This document shows positions 17,083 to 26,506 of a DNA stretch of 64,000 bases, in pieces. Source of the DNA: Sporisorium sorghi (lineage: Eukaryota; Basidiomycota; Ustilaginomycetes; Ustilaginales; Ustilaginaceae). Within the stretch, counting starts at the first letter, position 1; each line of letters starts with the position of its first letter. Position numbers and translations under genes: made by a program. A model generated the notes under the pieces. It ran no database searches. It was not told where the DNA came from and saw only the letters and a list, made by a program, of their open reading frames with translations. The stretch is from contig JALCCG010000003.1 of the NCBI GenBank assembly GCA_023212695.1, positions 1-64,000 of the forward strand. The letters are read 5' to 3'.

Positions 17083-19677
17083 TTATATATTCTCCTGCTT
17101 TAATGCATCAATAATGTTTTCCTTCTTCACCTTCGAGCCGGAATACAACATGGCGGAACCGACGATCACAAATACCGCGACCATGACAGACAGAACGCTC
17201 AGCCACGGGAAGGTGAACTCGTAGCTAAATTTGTTCGCAAATGCTCTATCGATCAGATACATCACAACGAAACTGATGGAAAGACCGAAGATCAGCGACT
17301 TGACCCCGTAAAAAACACTTTCGTAGTTCATCATTTTCGCAAACCCTTTTGGCGTCATGCCAACGGATTTCAGCATCGCAAACTCTACTTTTCGAAGAGA
17401 TATGCCGGTTGAGATCGTATTAAATATGTTCGCGATGGAAATCGCCGATATGAGTACGATAAAACCGTATGAAAAGACCGACATCAATCGTATCTGTTGT
17501 TCCTCGCTTCTTCTGGATTGATACACATTGTAGATATTCAGATTGGTCTCATGCATCTCTTCGATTTCCTGCTGCGTTTTCATCGGTTCCGTGCTTTTCA
17601 GATGGAAGTATGTCTGAACGTTAGCTGAATCCTCGTTGTCTGTCAGTCGATCCATGACGCGTTCCGACACGATGATATTCAACCCGCCAACACCTACCGG
17701 GTTCATCCCCATGGGAGCTTGATCCGTCAATACGGCAACGGTCACGTTGCTTATCTTCTTCGTTGATCCGCCACTTTCTTCACTGATATTCGTTAATTCG
17801 ATGCTTTGACCGATATTCGCATACATAGCCTTCGTCTGGATATATCTCCCCGTATTCATGTCTTGGTAATGGATTGTATCCATCACAATTGCGGCGGGAT
17901 GATCCGGATCCGTAAGCTGCGTGTAATCTGCGCCGACCGCTGTGGCATAGGCTTGCAGACTGGAATCGTTCAGTGCATGAATCTTGATATCGTAAGGATA
18001 TTTCCCGTTCTGAAGCAACTCCCTATCCTTCTTAACCTTCTCCTGCAATTCTTCGGCAATCAACGCTTCCTCGATCCAGGCGTTCTTGTACCACTCGTGA
18101 GTCATATTGTACTCTGTAACACCATCCAAGGAAACAATCGATTGCATCAACCGTTCGTCTATTCTTTTGCCGCTGCTGTACGATACTTCAATATCAAAGT
18201 CGACGCCTTCCTGCGACAGATCCAGGGATCGTTTCATACCGACGGTAAAAAACGATACCGTTAGAAACAAAACGATGCTGATAACAAGCGAAAATACGAT
18301 AGCATGATATCTCCGTTTGTTCCGTTTTAAATTTTTCAGCCCGATCTCCGCTTCAATGCCGAACAGCTTGCGAATGAACTTCGACGTTCTCACGGCTTTG
18401 ACCGTAAGTTTCACATCGGTGGTTTGGCGAATCGCGTCCATGGCGGATACCTTGGATGCTCGGATCGCCGGGACATACGTCGAAATGAAAATCGTCAGCA
18501 TCGACACCATACAAGTAATCAAGAGTGATAACGGCGTGACGATGAGTCTCAACTCTTCTTGGGTCCATAATGCCCCTTGAATCATGGAATTCATGAACCA
18601 AAAGGTGATTCCAATTCCGGCAAGCCCGCATAGGATGCCAATAGGAATGCTGATCAAGCCAATGACAATGCCTTCAAAAAGCACTGAATTTCGCTTCTGT
18701 CTCTTCGTAGCCCCCACACTCGCAAGCATCCCTAAATGGCGGGAGCGTTCCGAGACGGATATCGCAAAAGCATTATAGATGAGCGAAACCGAGCCGATCA
18801 TAATGACCCCCATAATGATCGCTGATAAGGAGAACATCATGCTGTACGAGGCTTCGCTTTTGGACAGGCCGTAATAATGAAGCAAGCTGTTATTATATTG
18901 GACGTTACCGATATCGTTCTTCTCAGCCAACTCCTCCGCATGAACGAACAAGAACGGGTTGACACGCTGTAACACCACCAACGCATCGACTCGATCGTCT
19001 GCCCCGATGAAATTTTCATCGACATAACTAAGGATTGTATACCCCGGGGCCCAAGCCGATTCCCATACGGGAGATTTAATGATGCCTACCACCGTATACT
19101 CCCTTGTCTTGACATGCTCCAGCGTTTCGGTCAATGTGCCGTCTTCCCTGCGCAGCGGTTCGGTCTGGTCCAGACGATGATTGCCTTCTTGCTCGAATCG
19201 TTCCCCGACGCGAAGGGTGAGATGATCGCCGATGTCGTAATTCACTTTGGCGTCCATTGCAACAGCTTCGGATATGACAACTTCCTTGTCCGTCTGCGGG
19301 AGACGTCCCTTGCTTAGGTCAATCTGAAATTGCTCAAAACCTTGCGCATTATATTCCTTGATGAATAAATACGGCTTATTGGGATTCTCACCCCCTTCTA
19401 ATGGGGCGTACCCAACATCTCTTGTCATCGCAACAGATTTGGATTCGTCATCGCCCTGTATTGCCGCAAGCTGCTCCTTGGTGACATCTTGATATTGGAC
19501 ATGCCACTCCCCGGTGTCTGCAATGGTGTGCCTGACCATTACATCCGAGAAGGAAAACACAAGCGTAGCGACAGCGGTCACCATGGCAACCGATATGATG
19601 ACGCCGATGATCGTTACAAGCGTTCGTCTCTTGTTCTGCTTCAGATGCCGGATGGTTAGTGTATGAACAATGTTCAT
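17083..19677 (-). CDS. FtsX-like ABC transporter permease
   Basis: 864 residues. An N-terminal membrane span (residues 18-40) is followed by a large extracytoplasmic domain. Then come three spans with the FtsX fold (near 285-410: SLIYNAFAISVSERSRHLGMLASVGATK), a central span near 460, a second large outer domain and three final spans (KVEFAMLKSVGMTPKGF). The duplicated FtsX layout is that of lipoprotein- or peptide-handling MacB/YknZ-like exporters, often linked to antimicrobial peptide resistance or envelope stress. Its start overlaps the ATPase stop by ATGA. It probably forms the transporter with that ATPase under the adjacent two-component system. Confidence 0.85.
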   Translation of the reverse strand: MNIVHTLTIRHLKQNKRRTLVTIIGVIISVAMVTAVATLVFSFSDVMVRHTIADTGEWHVQYQDVTKEQLAAIQGDDESKSVAMTRDVGYAPLEGGENPNKPYLFIKEYNAQGFEQFQIDLSKGRLPQTDKEVVISEAVAMDAKVNYDIGDHLTLRVGERFEQEGNHRLDQTEPLRREDGTLTETLEHVKTREYTVVGIIKSPVWESAWAPGYTILSYVDENFIGADDRVDALVVLQRVNPFLFVHAEELAEKNDIGNVQYNNSLLHYYGLSKSEASYSMMFSLSAIIMGVIMIGSVSLIYNAFAISVSERSRHLGMLASVGATKRQKRNSVLFEGIVIGLISIPIGILCGLAGIGITFWFMNSMIQGALWTQEELRLIVTPLSLLITCMVSMLTIFISTYVPAIRASKVSAMDAIRQTTDVKLTVKAVRTSKFIRKLFGIEAEIGLKNLKRNKRRYHAIVFSLVISIVLFLTVSFFTVGMKRSLDLSQEGVDFDIEVSYSSGKRIDERLMQSIVSLDGVTEYNMTHEWYKNAWIEEALIAEELQEKVKKDRELLQNGKYPYDIKIHALNDSSLQAYATAVGADYTQLTDPDHPAAIVMDTIHYQDMNTGRYIQTKAMYANIGQSIELTNISEESGGSTKKISNVTVAVLTDQAPMGMNPVGVGGLNIIVSERVMDRLTDNEDSANVQTYFHLKSTEPMKTQQEIEEMHETNLNIYNVYQSRRSEEQQIRLMSVFSYGFIVLISAISIANIFNTISTGISLRKVEFAMLKSVGMTPKGFAKMMNYESVFYGVKSLIFGLSISFVVMYLIDRAFANKFSYEFTFPWLSVLSVMVAVFVIVGSAMLYSGSKVKKENIIDALKQENI

Positions 19678-20357
19678 CGCCTGATCACCTCGTCTTTGGC
19701 AATCCTCCCGTCTTCAATCGAGATGATCCTGTCGGCTTGCAAGGCGATTCGTTCATCATGCGTGATAACGATCAGCGTCTGCTGATAGGTCTTATTCAAC
19801 ATTTTTAATAAATCGACGATCTCGCTGCTATTCTTGCTGTCCAGATTCCCGGTCGGTTCGTCGGCCAGCATGATCGCAGGATTGCCAATGAGCGCTCTGC
19901 CAATCGAGACCCGCTGCTGCTGTCCGCCGGATAACTGATTCGGCAGATGGTTTAACCGATGCTGCAAATTCAGCGTATTCACAAGAACATCCAACTGCTG
20001 TTGATCTACCTTTTGCTTGTCCAGCAAGAGGGGCAGCGTCATATTCTCCTCTACCGTCAGGACGGGAATCAGATTGAAAAACTGGTAGATCAAGCCGATT
20101 TGCCTGCGTCTGAAGATGGCCAGCTGCGTTTCGTTCAAGGTATACATGTCCGTATCCTGAACAAAAACTTTGCCGCCAGTCGGCCGATCCACGCCGCCCA
20201 GCATATGAAGCAGTGTCGATTTCCCCGAACCGGACGGGCCGATAATCGCAATGAATTCGCCTTTTTGCACCGAAAAAGAAACATCGTCAAGTGCCTTCAC
20301 TGCCGATTCACCTGTGCCATATATTTTAGACAGCTGCTCAATTCTTAAAATTTCCAT
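19674..20357 (-). CDS. ABC transporter ATP-binding protein (MacB/LolD type)
   Basis: 227 residues from ATG 20357, seven bases after GGAGGT; longer starts lack a properly spaced site. Walker A GPSGSGKST is near residue 40, the Q-loop lies in YQFFNLIPVLTV, the signature LSGGQQQRVSIGRAL near 140, Walker B IMLADEPTGNLD near 160 and the H-loop in VITHDE. The sequence belongs to the branch that powers FtsX-type permeases. It overlaps the permease gene and lies 16 bp after the VanZ gene. Confidence 0.9.
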   Translation of the reverse strand: MEILRIEQLSKIYGTGESAVKALDDVSFSVQKGEFIAIIGPSGSGKSTLLHMLGGVDRPTGGKVFVQDTDMYTLNETQLAIFRRRQIGLIYQFFNLIPVLTVEENMTLPLLLDKQKVDQQQLDVLVNTLNLQHRLNHLPNQLSGGQQQRVSIGRALIGNPAIMLADEPTGNLDSKNSSEIVDLLKMLNKTYQQTLIVITHDERIALQADRIISIEDGRIAKDEVIRR

Positions 20358-20373
20358 TGCCATACCTCCTCCC

Positions 20374-21321
20374 CTAAATGCTCCAGTTCCAGGTATATAC
20401 CATCTCTTTAAATCCAACATCCCATAGGGTTTCGTTCCCCTCAATGGTTATCGTAAGCTCATTTGCCCGTGGGAGATAAATTAAGCTCATATCCGGCTCA
20501 TGGCGCCCGGCTTCTGCAGATACGGACAGGAACTCTTGCCCATCGACGGTAACCTTGATGCTGCCCTGGGAATCCTTGTGATCGGGAATTCCATAATTCA
20601 AGAAGAGATACAGCTCCTTCTTATTGTCTAACATATAGGTGTACGTTTCCTTGTTTTTACCTCCGGTGCTATACACATTATATTGGGGTTCCATGTCTTG
20701 GCCGCCGATCTTGAGACTGGCCTGTTTGGTTCCCATTGATGGATTCCCATTACTATCCTTCAATTCGTTGATCGCCACAAAGGGACCCATTTCTTTGGTG
20801 AACACTTGATCAAGTATCCCGAAGACCCCCCACACCCCAAGCATCAGGACAATACCGGCAATTCCCGTAGCAGCGATATTTCTCCAGTTATTCTTTGTAC
20901 GAAAGCCGATTTTGTACGCCCCGAATCCGATGGCTGCGCCCGATGAATTCTGTATGACGTCATTTATGTCAAAGCTGCCGAGCAAAGTTAATGCCTGAAT
21001 GGTCTCCAGCACAAGAATGGACAGGATGAACAAGGTCATAAAACGAACAAAGTTGGTCCGATATAACAACGGAATCAAGATGCCAAAAGGAATGAAGGCT
21101 GCGATGTTCCCGAAGCCGACAAGATCCATCAGTGTAGGATGCAGAAGTTCGGATAAATCTGGCAGCCTAAAAAAACTGTCCGGCAAGAACATAAAGGTGT
21201 ACTCCGTAATCTGACCTACCGTGTCTAATCGACCGAAAGCGAAAAACAAAAAATAAAGAATCAACAGGGTGTAACTTATCGTGACGCCCAAGATCATCTT
21301 GCGGTGTTGTTTCAATTGCAT
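20374..21321 (-). CDS. VanZ-family membrane protein
   Basis: 315 residues from ATG 21321, seven bases after GGGAGG. The N-terminal half has four membrane spans with the VanZ pattern: an N-terminal span, FGNIAAFIPFGILIPLL, then ILVLETIQALTLLGSFDINDVIQN, the conserved E...D..D region. A fifth span near 155-175 leads to a C-terminal extracytoplasmic domain of about 140 residues with beta-sheet character. VanZ proteins are linked to low-level glycopeptide or lipoglycopeptide tolerance, mechanism unknown. Its place between the sensor kinase and the ABC transporter suggests one envelope-defence regulon. Confidence 0.85.
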   Translation of the reverse strand: MQLKQHRKMILGVTISYTLLILYFLFFAFGRLDTVGQITEYTFMFLPDSFFRLPDLSELLHPTLMDLVGFGNIAAFIPFGILIPLLYRTNFVRFMTLFILSILVLETIQALTLLGSFDINDVIQNSSGAAIGFGAYKIGFRTKNNWRNIAATGIAGIVLMLGVWGVFGILDQVFTKEMGPFVAINELKDSNGNPSMGTKQASLKIGGQDMEPQYNVYSTGGKNKETYTYMLDNKKELYLFLNYGIPDHKDSQGSIKVTVDGQEFLSVSAEAGRHEPDMSLIYLPRANELTITIEGNETLWDVGFKEMVYTWNWSI

Positions 21322-21382
21322 GGTTTTACCTCCCATCGCTTAGCTGATGAATATCATTTTATCTGTCTAAAATGACTTTCCC

Positions 21383-21410
21383 GTGACGATGGAGGTGACA
21401 ATTCAGTCAC
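21383..21410 (-). promoter_or_regulatory. Candidate response-regulator binding site before VanZ-ABC genes
   Basis: Two direct GTGAC repeats 12 bp apart (21383, 21395) plus an inverted GTCAC (21406) lie 62-90 bp before the VanZ start, between that operon and the kinase gene. Direct repeats about one helical turn apart are typical of OmpR-family sites. Confidence 0.35.
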
Positions 21411-21428
21411 TTACGGCGTGCCGCCCCG

Positions 21429-22430
21429 CTATACCACTTGCTTATAAAATTTAATTCGGAACTGCGTACCCTGCTCGCTGTCGCTCATCACATCGATCAC
21501 GCCGTTCTGGCTGGCAACGATGCTGTGAGCCATCGCAAGTCCTATGCCAATGCTCCCCTCACCGGCATTTTTCCCTTTGTAAAAACGCTTGAAAATGTAG
21601 GGCAGATCCTCTTTCGGGATGCCTATTCCATTGTCTGTTATGACAATTTCCGTAAATAGCGTGTTTTCGGAATATGTGATGGAGATCCTTCCGCCTTCAG
21701 GCGTATGCTCCACACCGTTTTTTAGAATATTGATGACCGCTTCGGCAGTCCAATTGAAATCGCCGACAAAAGAAACGTTGTCATCGCCCGCGATGGAAAC
21801 CGACTGTCCCTTGATATCCATCGGAATCATGATCGGCTCTACTGCCTTCTGAATAAGGCTTTTCACGAGGATTGGATCTTTTTTGAATGGGATGGTCTTC
21901 GCGTCCATTTTCGATAGCTTTAATAAGGAAGAAACCAGCCAATCGATGCGTTCAAGCTGGACGCGAATATGATGGGTGAACTCTGATCTTTTGGCAGGAG
22001 GCAGGTCAGGGGCGCTTAACAAATCCGCCATCACGGTCATGGAGGTAAGCGGCGTTTTGAGCTGATGCGAAATATCGGAGATGGCATCCGTCAACTGGAT
22101 TTTGTCCCGCTGCAATAGAGAGCGGTGCTCCGAGAGCATGAGGGTCACTTTGTAAATATCATTCTTGAGAATGCTCAGCTCGCCTTCTTGATTATCGCGA
22201 ATGTCAAGGGAATCATTACCGTTGCTAATTTCCCGTAAATAGGCGGACAGCTTCGCCAGCTCGCGATATCTCCATCTCGTGAATAACAAACTGGTGCCAA
22301 TCAGCAGAATGGACAGAAGGGCAACAAACGCCGCCGTGACAGACGAGATAAAGGCAGCAGCAACAATCGCCGATAAGCTGATAGCGCCCATGGCGAGCAA
22401 TAACATTTGGATTTCCCGATTACGCAGCAT
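21429..22430 (-). CDS. Two-component sensor histidine kinase
   Basis: 333 residues. Two close membrane spans (residues 8-28 and 30-50) with almost no outer loop make it an intramembrane-sensing type. A HAMP-like linker is followed by the H-box SDISHQLKTPLTS with His122, an N-box ILKNGVEH near 235, DNGIGIPKEDLPYIFKRF and a G-box GSIGIGLAMA. Kinases without an outer sensor domain often read the state of a partner ABC transporter (BceS-like). The FtsX transporter and VanZ genes directly downstream fit this. The start abuts the stop of the response regulator gene. Confidence 0.9.
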   Translation of the reverse strand: MLRNREIQMLLLAMGAISLSAIVAAAFISSVTAAFVALLSILLIGTSLLFTRWRYRELAKLSAYLREISNGNDSLDIRDNQEGELSILKNDIYKVTLMLSEHRSLLQRDKIQLTDAISDISHQLKTPLTSMTVMADLLSAPDLPPAKRSEFTHHIRVQLERIDWLVSSLLKLSKMDAKTIPFKKDPILVKSLIQKAVEPIMIPMDIKGQSVSIAGDDNVSFVGDFNWTAEAVINILKNGVEHTPEGGRISITYSENTLFTEIVITDNGIGIPKEDLPYIFKRFYKGKNAGEGSIGIGLAMAHSIVASQNGVIDVMSDSEQGTQFRIKFYKQVV

Positions 22431-23141
22431 CTAATCACCGACCTTATAGCCTAATCCGCGTACGGTTTTGATCAAAGTCGGATGTCCTGGATCATCCTCC
22501 AGCTTTTCCCTTAGCCTTTTGATATAAACCGTTAACGTATTGTCATTCACGAAGTCGCCGGCCACGTCCCAGATTTGCTCTAGAAGCTGATTCCTTGTGA
22601 GAACCTGTCCAATGTGGTTGCCAAAGATCAGCAGTAGACGATACTCTAAGGCGGTAAGTGGAATTTCGGCCCCTTTTTTATGTACTTTGCCTTCCAGCGT
22701 ATTGATTCGGATAGGATCGATGTCTATGGTCGCTCTGGTGTGGGACGGCTTCTGGTATCTCCGCAAGACGGACTTGATCCGGGAGAGCAGCTCACGAACT
22801 CGAAATGGTTTGGTAATGTAGTCGTCGGCTCCCATGTCGAGCCCCATCACGACATTGACCTCATCGTCGATCACCGTTAAGAAGATGACCGGAATGTCTC
22901 GTCGCTCTTTCACCAGCTTGCACAATTCGTAGCCGCTCCCGTCCGGAAGCTGTAAATCGAACAAGCATAACGCAAACTGATCTATATCCTCGGCGAGCAC
23001 CTTATGGGCTGATGCAACATCATGGCAGAGAACAGTTGAAAAACCATCCTGCTGCAGCGAATATTCCAGACCCGATGCAATCGTCTTATCATCTTCGACT
23101 AATAAAATGTTCATCTGCAAATCATCTTTGTGAACGACCAT
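22431..23141 (-). CDS. OmpR-family response regulator
   Basis: 236 residues. Receiver domain residues 11-125 with acidic pair EDD (16-18), phosphoacceptor Asp62 in LFDLQLPDGSG, and the Lys in TKPFRVREL. The C-terminal winged helix (NDNTLTVYIKRLREKLEDDP) is the OmpR/PhoB type. ATG 23141 is chosen because AGGAGG lies 11 bases upstream; ATG 23114 lacks a site. It should control the VanZ/ABC genes that follow the kinase. A promoter candidate lies at 23181-23208. Confidence 0.9.
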   Translation of the reverse strand: MVVHKDDLQMNILLVEDDKTIASGLEYSLQQDGFSTVLCHDVASAHKVLAEDIDQFALCLFDLQLPDGSGYELCKLVKERRDIPVIFLTVIDDEVNVVMGLDMGADDYITKPFRVRELLSRIKSVLRRYQKPSHTRATIDIDPIRINTLEGKVHKKGAEIPLTALEYRLLLIFGNHIGQVLTRNQLLEQIWDVAGDFVNDNTLTVYIKRLREKLEDDPGHPTLIKTVRGLGYKVGD

Positions 23142-23172
23142 GGATCAACAAGCCTCCTAAATTCAAACGTCC

Positions 23173-23208
23173 GCTAATTAAGATTAGCAGTCGTCAGGCA
23201 TTTTACAA
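23173..23208 (-). promoter_or_regulatory. Promoter candidate of the response regulator operon with overlapping inverted repeat
   Basis: Minus strand TTGTAA - 16 bases - TAATCT (23181-23208). The -10 lies inside GCTAAT-CTTA-ATTAGC (23173-23188), a 6-bp inverted repeat that could bind the regulator itself. Confidence 0.4.
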
Positions 23209-23325
23209 CAAAGCATACACTTGATATTTCTGTTGGATTGTAGTTGTGTTCACCCAACATTAACACGTTATCAGGAATCCATGCAAAAAGCGATGGAGAT
23301 GACGGACATGGAAGAAATCAGAGTA

Positions 23326-23363
23326 TAAAAAAACGCTAAACCCTCAGTCTTAAGGGCTTAGCG
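23326..23363 (-). terminator. Terminator of the three-gene ABC importer
   Basis: CGCTAAGCCCT/AGGGTTTAGCG stem (one mismatch) followed by seven T on the minus strand. Confidence 0.85.
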
Positions 23364-23404
23364 AATATATTGGATGAAGTGTATCTCATCTCACAACAAT
23401 ATGT

Positions 23405-24199
23405 TTATCCCAGAACCAGACGATCGTCAGACAGCTTGTGACCGCTAATCTGCTCAAATTCCCCTAACAGCTGCTCCACCGTCAGGGATTTCTTGCGCTC
23501 TTCATCCACATCCAGAATGATTCGTCCCTTATCCATCATGATAAGGCGATTGCCCAGACGAATGGCTTGTTCCATATTGTGCGTAACCATCAGCGTGGTC
23601 AGCTTCATATCCCGCACGATTTCATCGGTTATTCGGGTGATCAGCTCGGCACGGGCCGGATCAAGCGCTGCCGTATGCTCATCCAGCAGCAGGATTTGCG
23701 GCTGCGTGAAGGTCGCCATCAGCAAGCTAAGCGCCTGGCGCTCCCCGCCGGACAGCATCCCTACTTTGGCCCGAAGCCGATCCTCAAGGCCAACGCCAAG
23801 CCGCTCCAAATGCTTGCGGAAGCTGGCGCGCTTGGAGGCTGTAACGCCTATGCTGAGCCCGCGGGACTGGCCGCGGCGATGAGCCATCGCCAGATTCTCT
23901 TCAATGGTCATATGCGGCGCAGTGCCCGCCATCGGATCCTGAAATACGCGGCCGATCCAGCGACTGCGACGGAATTCCGGCAGATGGCCGATCGAAGTGC
24001 CATCAATACGCACTTCTCCGGCATCCGGCTTCATCACGCCAGAGATGATATTCATCAATGTGGATTTGCCTGCACCGTTACTCCCGATAACCGTCACGAA
24101 ATCCCCCGGCTTCAAGTGAAGATTGACATCCATCAAGGCAATCTTCTCATCCACCGTGCCCGGATTAAACAGCTTGGAGACATGATTCATTTCCAGCAT
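23405..24199 (-). CDS. ABC transporter ATP-binding protein (branched-chain-like importer)
   Basis: 264 residues from ATG 24199, nine bases after GGAGG and overlapping the permease stop (TGATG). Walker A GSNGAGKSTLM is near residue 39, the signature LSGGERQALSLLMA near 145, and Walker B ILLLDEHTAALDP near 166, where His replaces the common Pro after DE. The H-loop is in MVTHNME. It is the last gene of a binding protein - permease - ATPase operon, the order seen in TrpXYZ-type systems. Confidence 0.88.
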   Translation of the reverse strand: MLEMNHVSKLFNPGTVDEKIALMDVNLHLKPGDFVTVIGSNGAGKSTLMNIISGVMKPDAGEVRIDGTSIGHLPEFRRSRWIGRVFQDPMAGTAPHMTIEENLAMAHRRGQSRGLSIGVTASKRASFRKHLERLGVGLEDRLRAKVGMLSGGERQALSLLMATFTQPQILLLDEHTAALDPARAELITRITDEIVRDMKLTTLMVTHNMEQAIRLGNRLIMMDKGRIILDVDEERKKSLTVEQLLGEFEQISGHKLSDDRLVLG

Positions 24200-25119
24200 C
24201 AGAGCGCACCTCCTTTGCTCTTCCCTTGAGCTGCCAATAGTTCGATTGAACGCCTCCGTGCCTGTGAACGCTGTTTCATCGCCCGGTTGATGGTTGGAAC
24301 CACCAGGGCAATAATAACGATAACAGCGGTAATTAATTTCAGATCCGAAGCTTCGAGCCATGGAATCTCATAAGCAGCGGCAACGACAATCCGATAAATA
24401 ATCGAACCGCAGATTACAGCCAGCGTCGTCCGGAATACCGAACCGGTACCCAGAACAGCCTCGCCAATGATAACGGACGCCAAGCCAATGACAATCATTC
24501 CAATACCGGAGCCGATGTCCGCAAAACTTGATTGCTGGGCAACCACAGCACCGGATAAAGCGACCAGTCCGTTCGAGATGCTAAGTCCCAGAATCGTGGT
24601 TGTATCGGTATTCGCGCCAAAGCTGCGAATCATCCGCTTGTTATCCCCTGTCGCACGGAGCGCAAGGCCAAGATCCGTGCGGAAGAATGCATCCAGCAGC
24701 AGCTTTCCAATAATTACAATCACCAACATAATATAGATCGGATCAATAGACCCGAAGATAATTTCTTCCTGGCTTAGTGAGATGTTAGGTTTGCCCATAA
24801 TTCTCATATTGATCGAGTACAAGGCAATCATCATGATGATACCGGAGAGCAGCCCGTTAATCTTGCCCTTGGTATGCAGCAAGCCCGTACAGATACCGGC
24901 TACCATGCCCCCGGCAAATGCAGCCAGCGTTGCAAGCCACGGATTCACACCGTTTGTAATCAGGATCGCTGCAATCGCTGCCCCTGTCGTAAAACTTCCA
25001 TCCACGGTCAGATCCGGAAAATCCAAAATTCGGAACGTGATATATACGCCGAGTGCCATCAGCGCATACAGCAGCCCCAATTCAATCGGACCATCCAGTT
25101 TCATCACGAAATCCAGCAT
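24199..25119 (-). CDS. ABC transporter permease (branched-chain-like)
   Basis: 306 residues, eight or nine membrane spans. ALGVYITFRILDFPDLTVDGSF near the N-terminus and ATGDNKRMIRSFGAN in a cytoplasmic loop are typical of the permease family that pairs with PF04392-type binding proteins. It forms the membrane channel of the importer. Its stop overlaps the ATPase start. There is only one permease gene, so it presumably acts as a homodimer. Confidence 0.88.
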   Translation of the reverse strand: MLDFVMKLDGPIELGLLYALMALGVYITFRILDFPDLTVDGSFTTGAAIAAILITNGVNPWLATLAAFAGGMVAGICTGLLHTKGKINGLLSGIIMMIALYSINMRIMGKPNISLSQEEIIFGSIDPIYIMLVIVIIGKLLLDAFFRTDLGLALRATGDNKRMIRSFGANTDTTTILGLSISNGLVALSGAVVAQQSSFADIGSGIGMIVIGLASVIIGEAVLGTGSVFRTTLAVICGSIIYRIVVAAAYEIPWLEASDLKLITAVIVIIALVVPTINRAMKQRSQARRRSIELLAAQGKSKGGAL

Positions 25120-25177
25120 GTCTTTGACCTCCTTTAGGATTAAGCAAGGCGCGGGCTGTTATCTCCGCGCCTTACTC

Positions 25178-26218
25178 TTACTCGATGATGTTATTGTCCG
25201 GGTCTTTGACTTCCTGTTTCATGGCGTCCGTCACTTCGATTCCATAGTCAGCCGCAACCTTCGTGTTCAAGATCAGATCCAGCTTATCCGGCTTCGTGAT
25301 TTCCATGTCCCCCGGATTCTTGCCGTTTTTCAGGATCTCTACGGCCATCTGGCCCACTTGATATCCATGATCGTAGTACTTGAATCCAACCGTTGCAAAA
25401 GCTCCCTTTTCCACCGTATCGCGGTCACTGGAAAAGAACGGAATTTTATTCTTTTGTGCGGTCTGAATAATTGTCTCGACTCCACTTACCACGGTATTAT
25501 CCAGTGTGATATAAAAGGCATCCACTTTACCGACTAGCGATTCCGCTGCTTGCTTCACTTCCGAAGTATTGGTAACAGCAGCTTTCACAAGCTCGATTCC
25601 ATGCTCCGAAAGTACCTCTTCTGCCGTGTTTGCCATAACAACCGCATTTGCTTCTCCTTCATCTAAGACCAAACCAATCCTCTTAACATTTGGAAAATGA
25701 GTATTTACAAAATTCATCAATTGTTTGGTTGCTTCCGGGTTCGTGTCAGATGCCCCGGTGATGTTGCCCCCTGGTTTCTTCAAATCGCTGACCAGCTTCG
25801 CATCGAGCGGATCTGTTACAGCTGCGAACAAGACCGGCTTCTCCTTCACGTTCTGCGCCACAGCCTGTGCCGAATCGGTTGCAATCGCGATCACCAGATC
25901 CGATTTTGTATCCTTCAGCTTCTGTCCAATCGAGAGGTTGTTCGCCGGGTCACCTTGTGCATTGTTGTAATCAATCTTCAGCGTTTTGTCATCCTCCGAG
26001 AGGCCGGCTTCCTTCAGTGCTGCCAGAATACCCTCCCGTGTTGCATCCAGAGATGGATGCTCTACGATCTGCGATATCGCAATGCTGTACTCTTTCTTCT
26101 CTGCATCTCCGCCGCTACCCGTTTGGGTCGTGCCGCCTTCCTGCTTGTCCCCGCACCCAACAGCCGTAACCAGCAATGCGGACAGTGTAAGTGATAACCA
26201 CATTTTTCTCTTCATCAT
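25178..26218 (-). CDS. ABC transporter substrate-binding lipoprotein (PF04392 type)
   Basis: 346 residues from ATG 26218, after GAGAGGGG; the frame upstream to 26260 has no supporting site. A lipoprotein signal peptide ends with LVTAVGC (Cys22), so the mature protein is lipid-anchored outside the membrane. The two-lobed domain opens with IAISQIVEHPSLDATREGIL and contains IAIATDSAQAVAQ and VTDPLDAKLV, family signatures. Streptococcal relatives (TrpX) bind tryptophan, but substrates differ and no T-box or other amino-acid leader is visible here, so the ligand stays open. Confidence 0.87.
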   Translation of the reverse strand: MMKRKMWLSLTLSALLVTAVGCGDKQEGGTTQTGSGGDAEKKEYSIAISQIVEHPSLDATREGILAALKEAGLSEDDKTLKIDYNNAQGDPANNLSIGQKLKDTKSDLVIAIATDSAQAVAQNVKEKPVLFAAVTDPLDAKLVSDLKKPGGNITGASDTNPEATKQLMNFVNTHFPNVKRIGLVLDEGEANAVVMANTAEEVLSEHGIELVKAAVTNTSEVKQAAESLVGKVDAFYITLDNTVVSGVETIIQTAQKNKIPFFSSDRDTVEKGAFATVGFKYYDHGYQVGQMAVEILKNGKNPGDMEITKPDKLDLILNTKVAADYGIEVTDAMKQEVKDPDNNIIE

Positions 26219-26427
26219 GATTCCCCTCTCATTTGTTAACCACTTTGCCTTGCAAACCATAATTTTCTACATAAAGCGACAACGCTTCCCCGCTTTCATA
26301 GACGAAAGCATTAAAGTCAAAAAATAGGTCGTTCCAATTGAACAACGGTCTATTATGAACATTTTATATGTACCCAATTGTATTCGTCAATCAGGATTTT
26401 CAAGAGAATGATCCTTTACACAAAAGA

Positions 26428-26460
26428 ACATCCCCGGACAACAAACAACCCCGGGGATGT
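26428..26460 (-). terminator. Terminator after the SGNH hydrolase gene
   Basis: ACATCCCCGG/CCGGGGATGT 10-bp stem with a 13-base loop and TTCTTTT on the minus strand, 47 bp past the stop. Confidence 0.75.
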
Positions 26461-26506
26461 CAGCCAAGCATGATATGTTCTTATATAGAAGATAAATTCT
26501 CCGAGT

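Noticed and set aside
17806..18264. 152-codon plus-strand ORF inside the FtsX-type permease gene
   Set aside because: It lies antisense within a clearly coding gene, has no ribosome-binding site and shows no recognisable domain; shadow frame.
26219..26506. T-box or other amino-acid riboswitch before the TrpX-like binding protein
   Set aside because: No specifier loop, T-box core or paired terminator/antiterminator could be found in this stretch.
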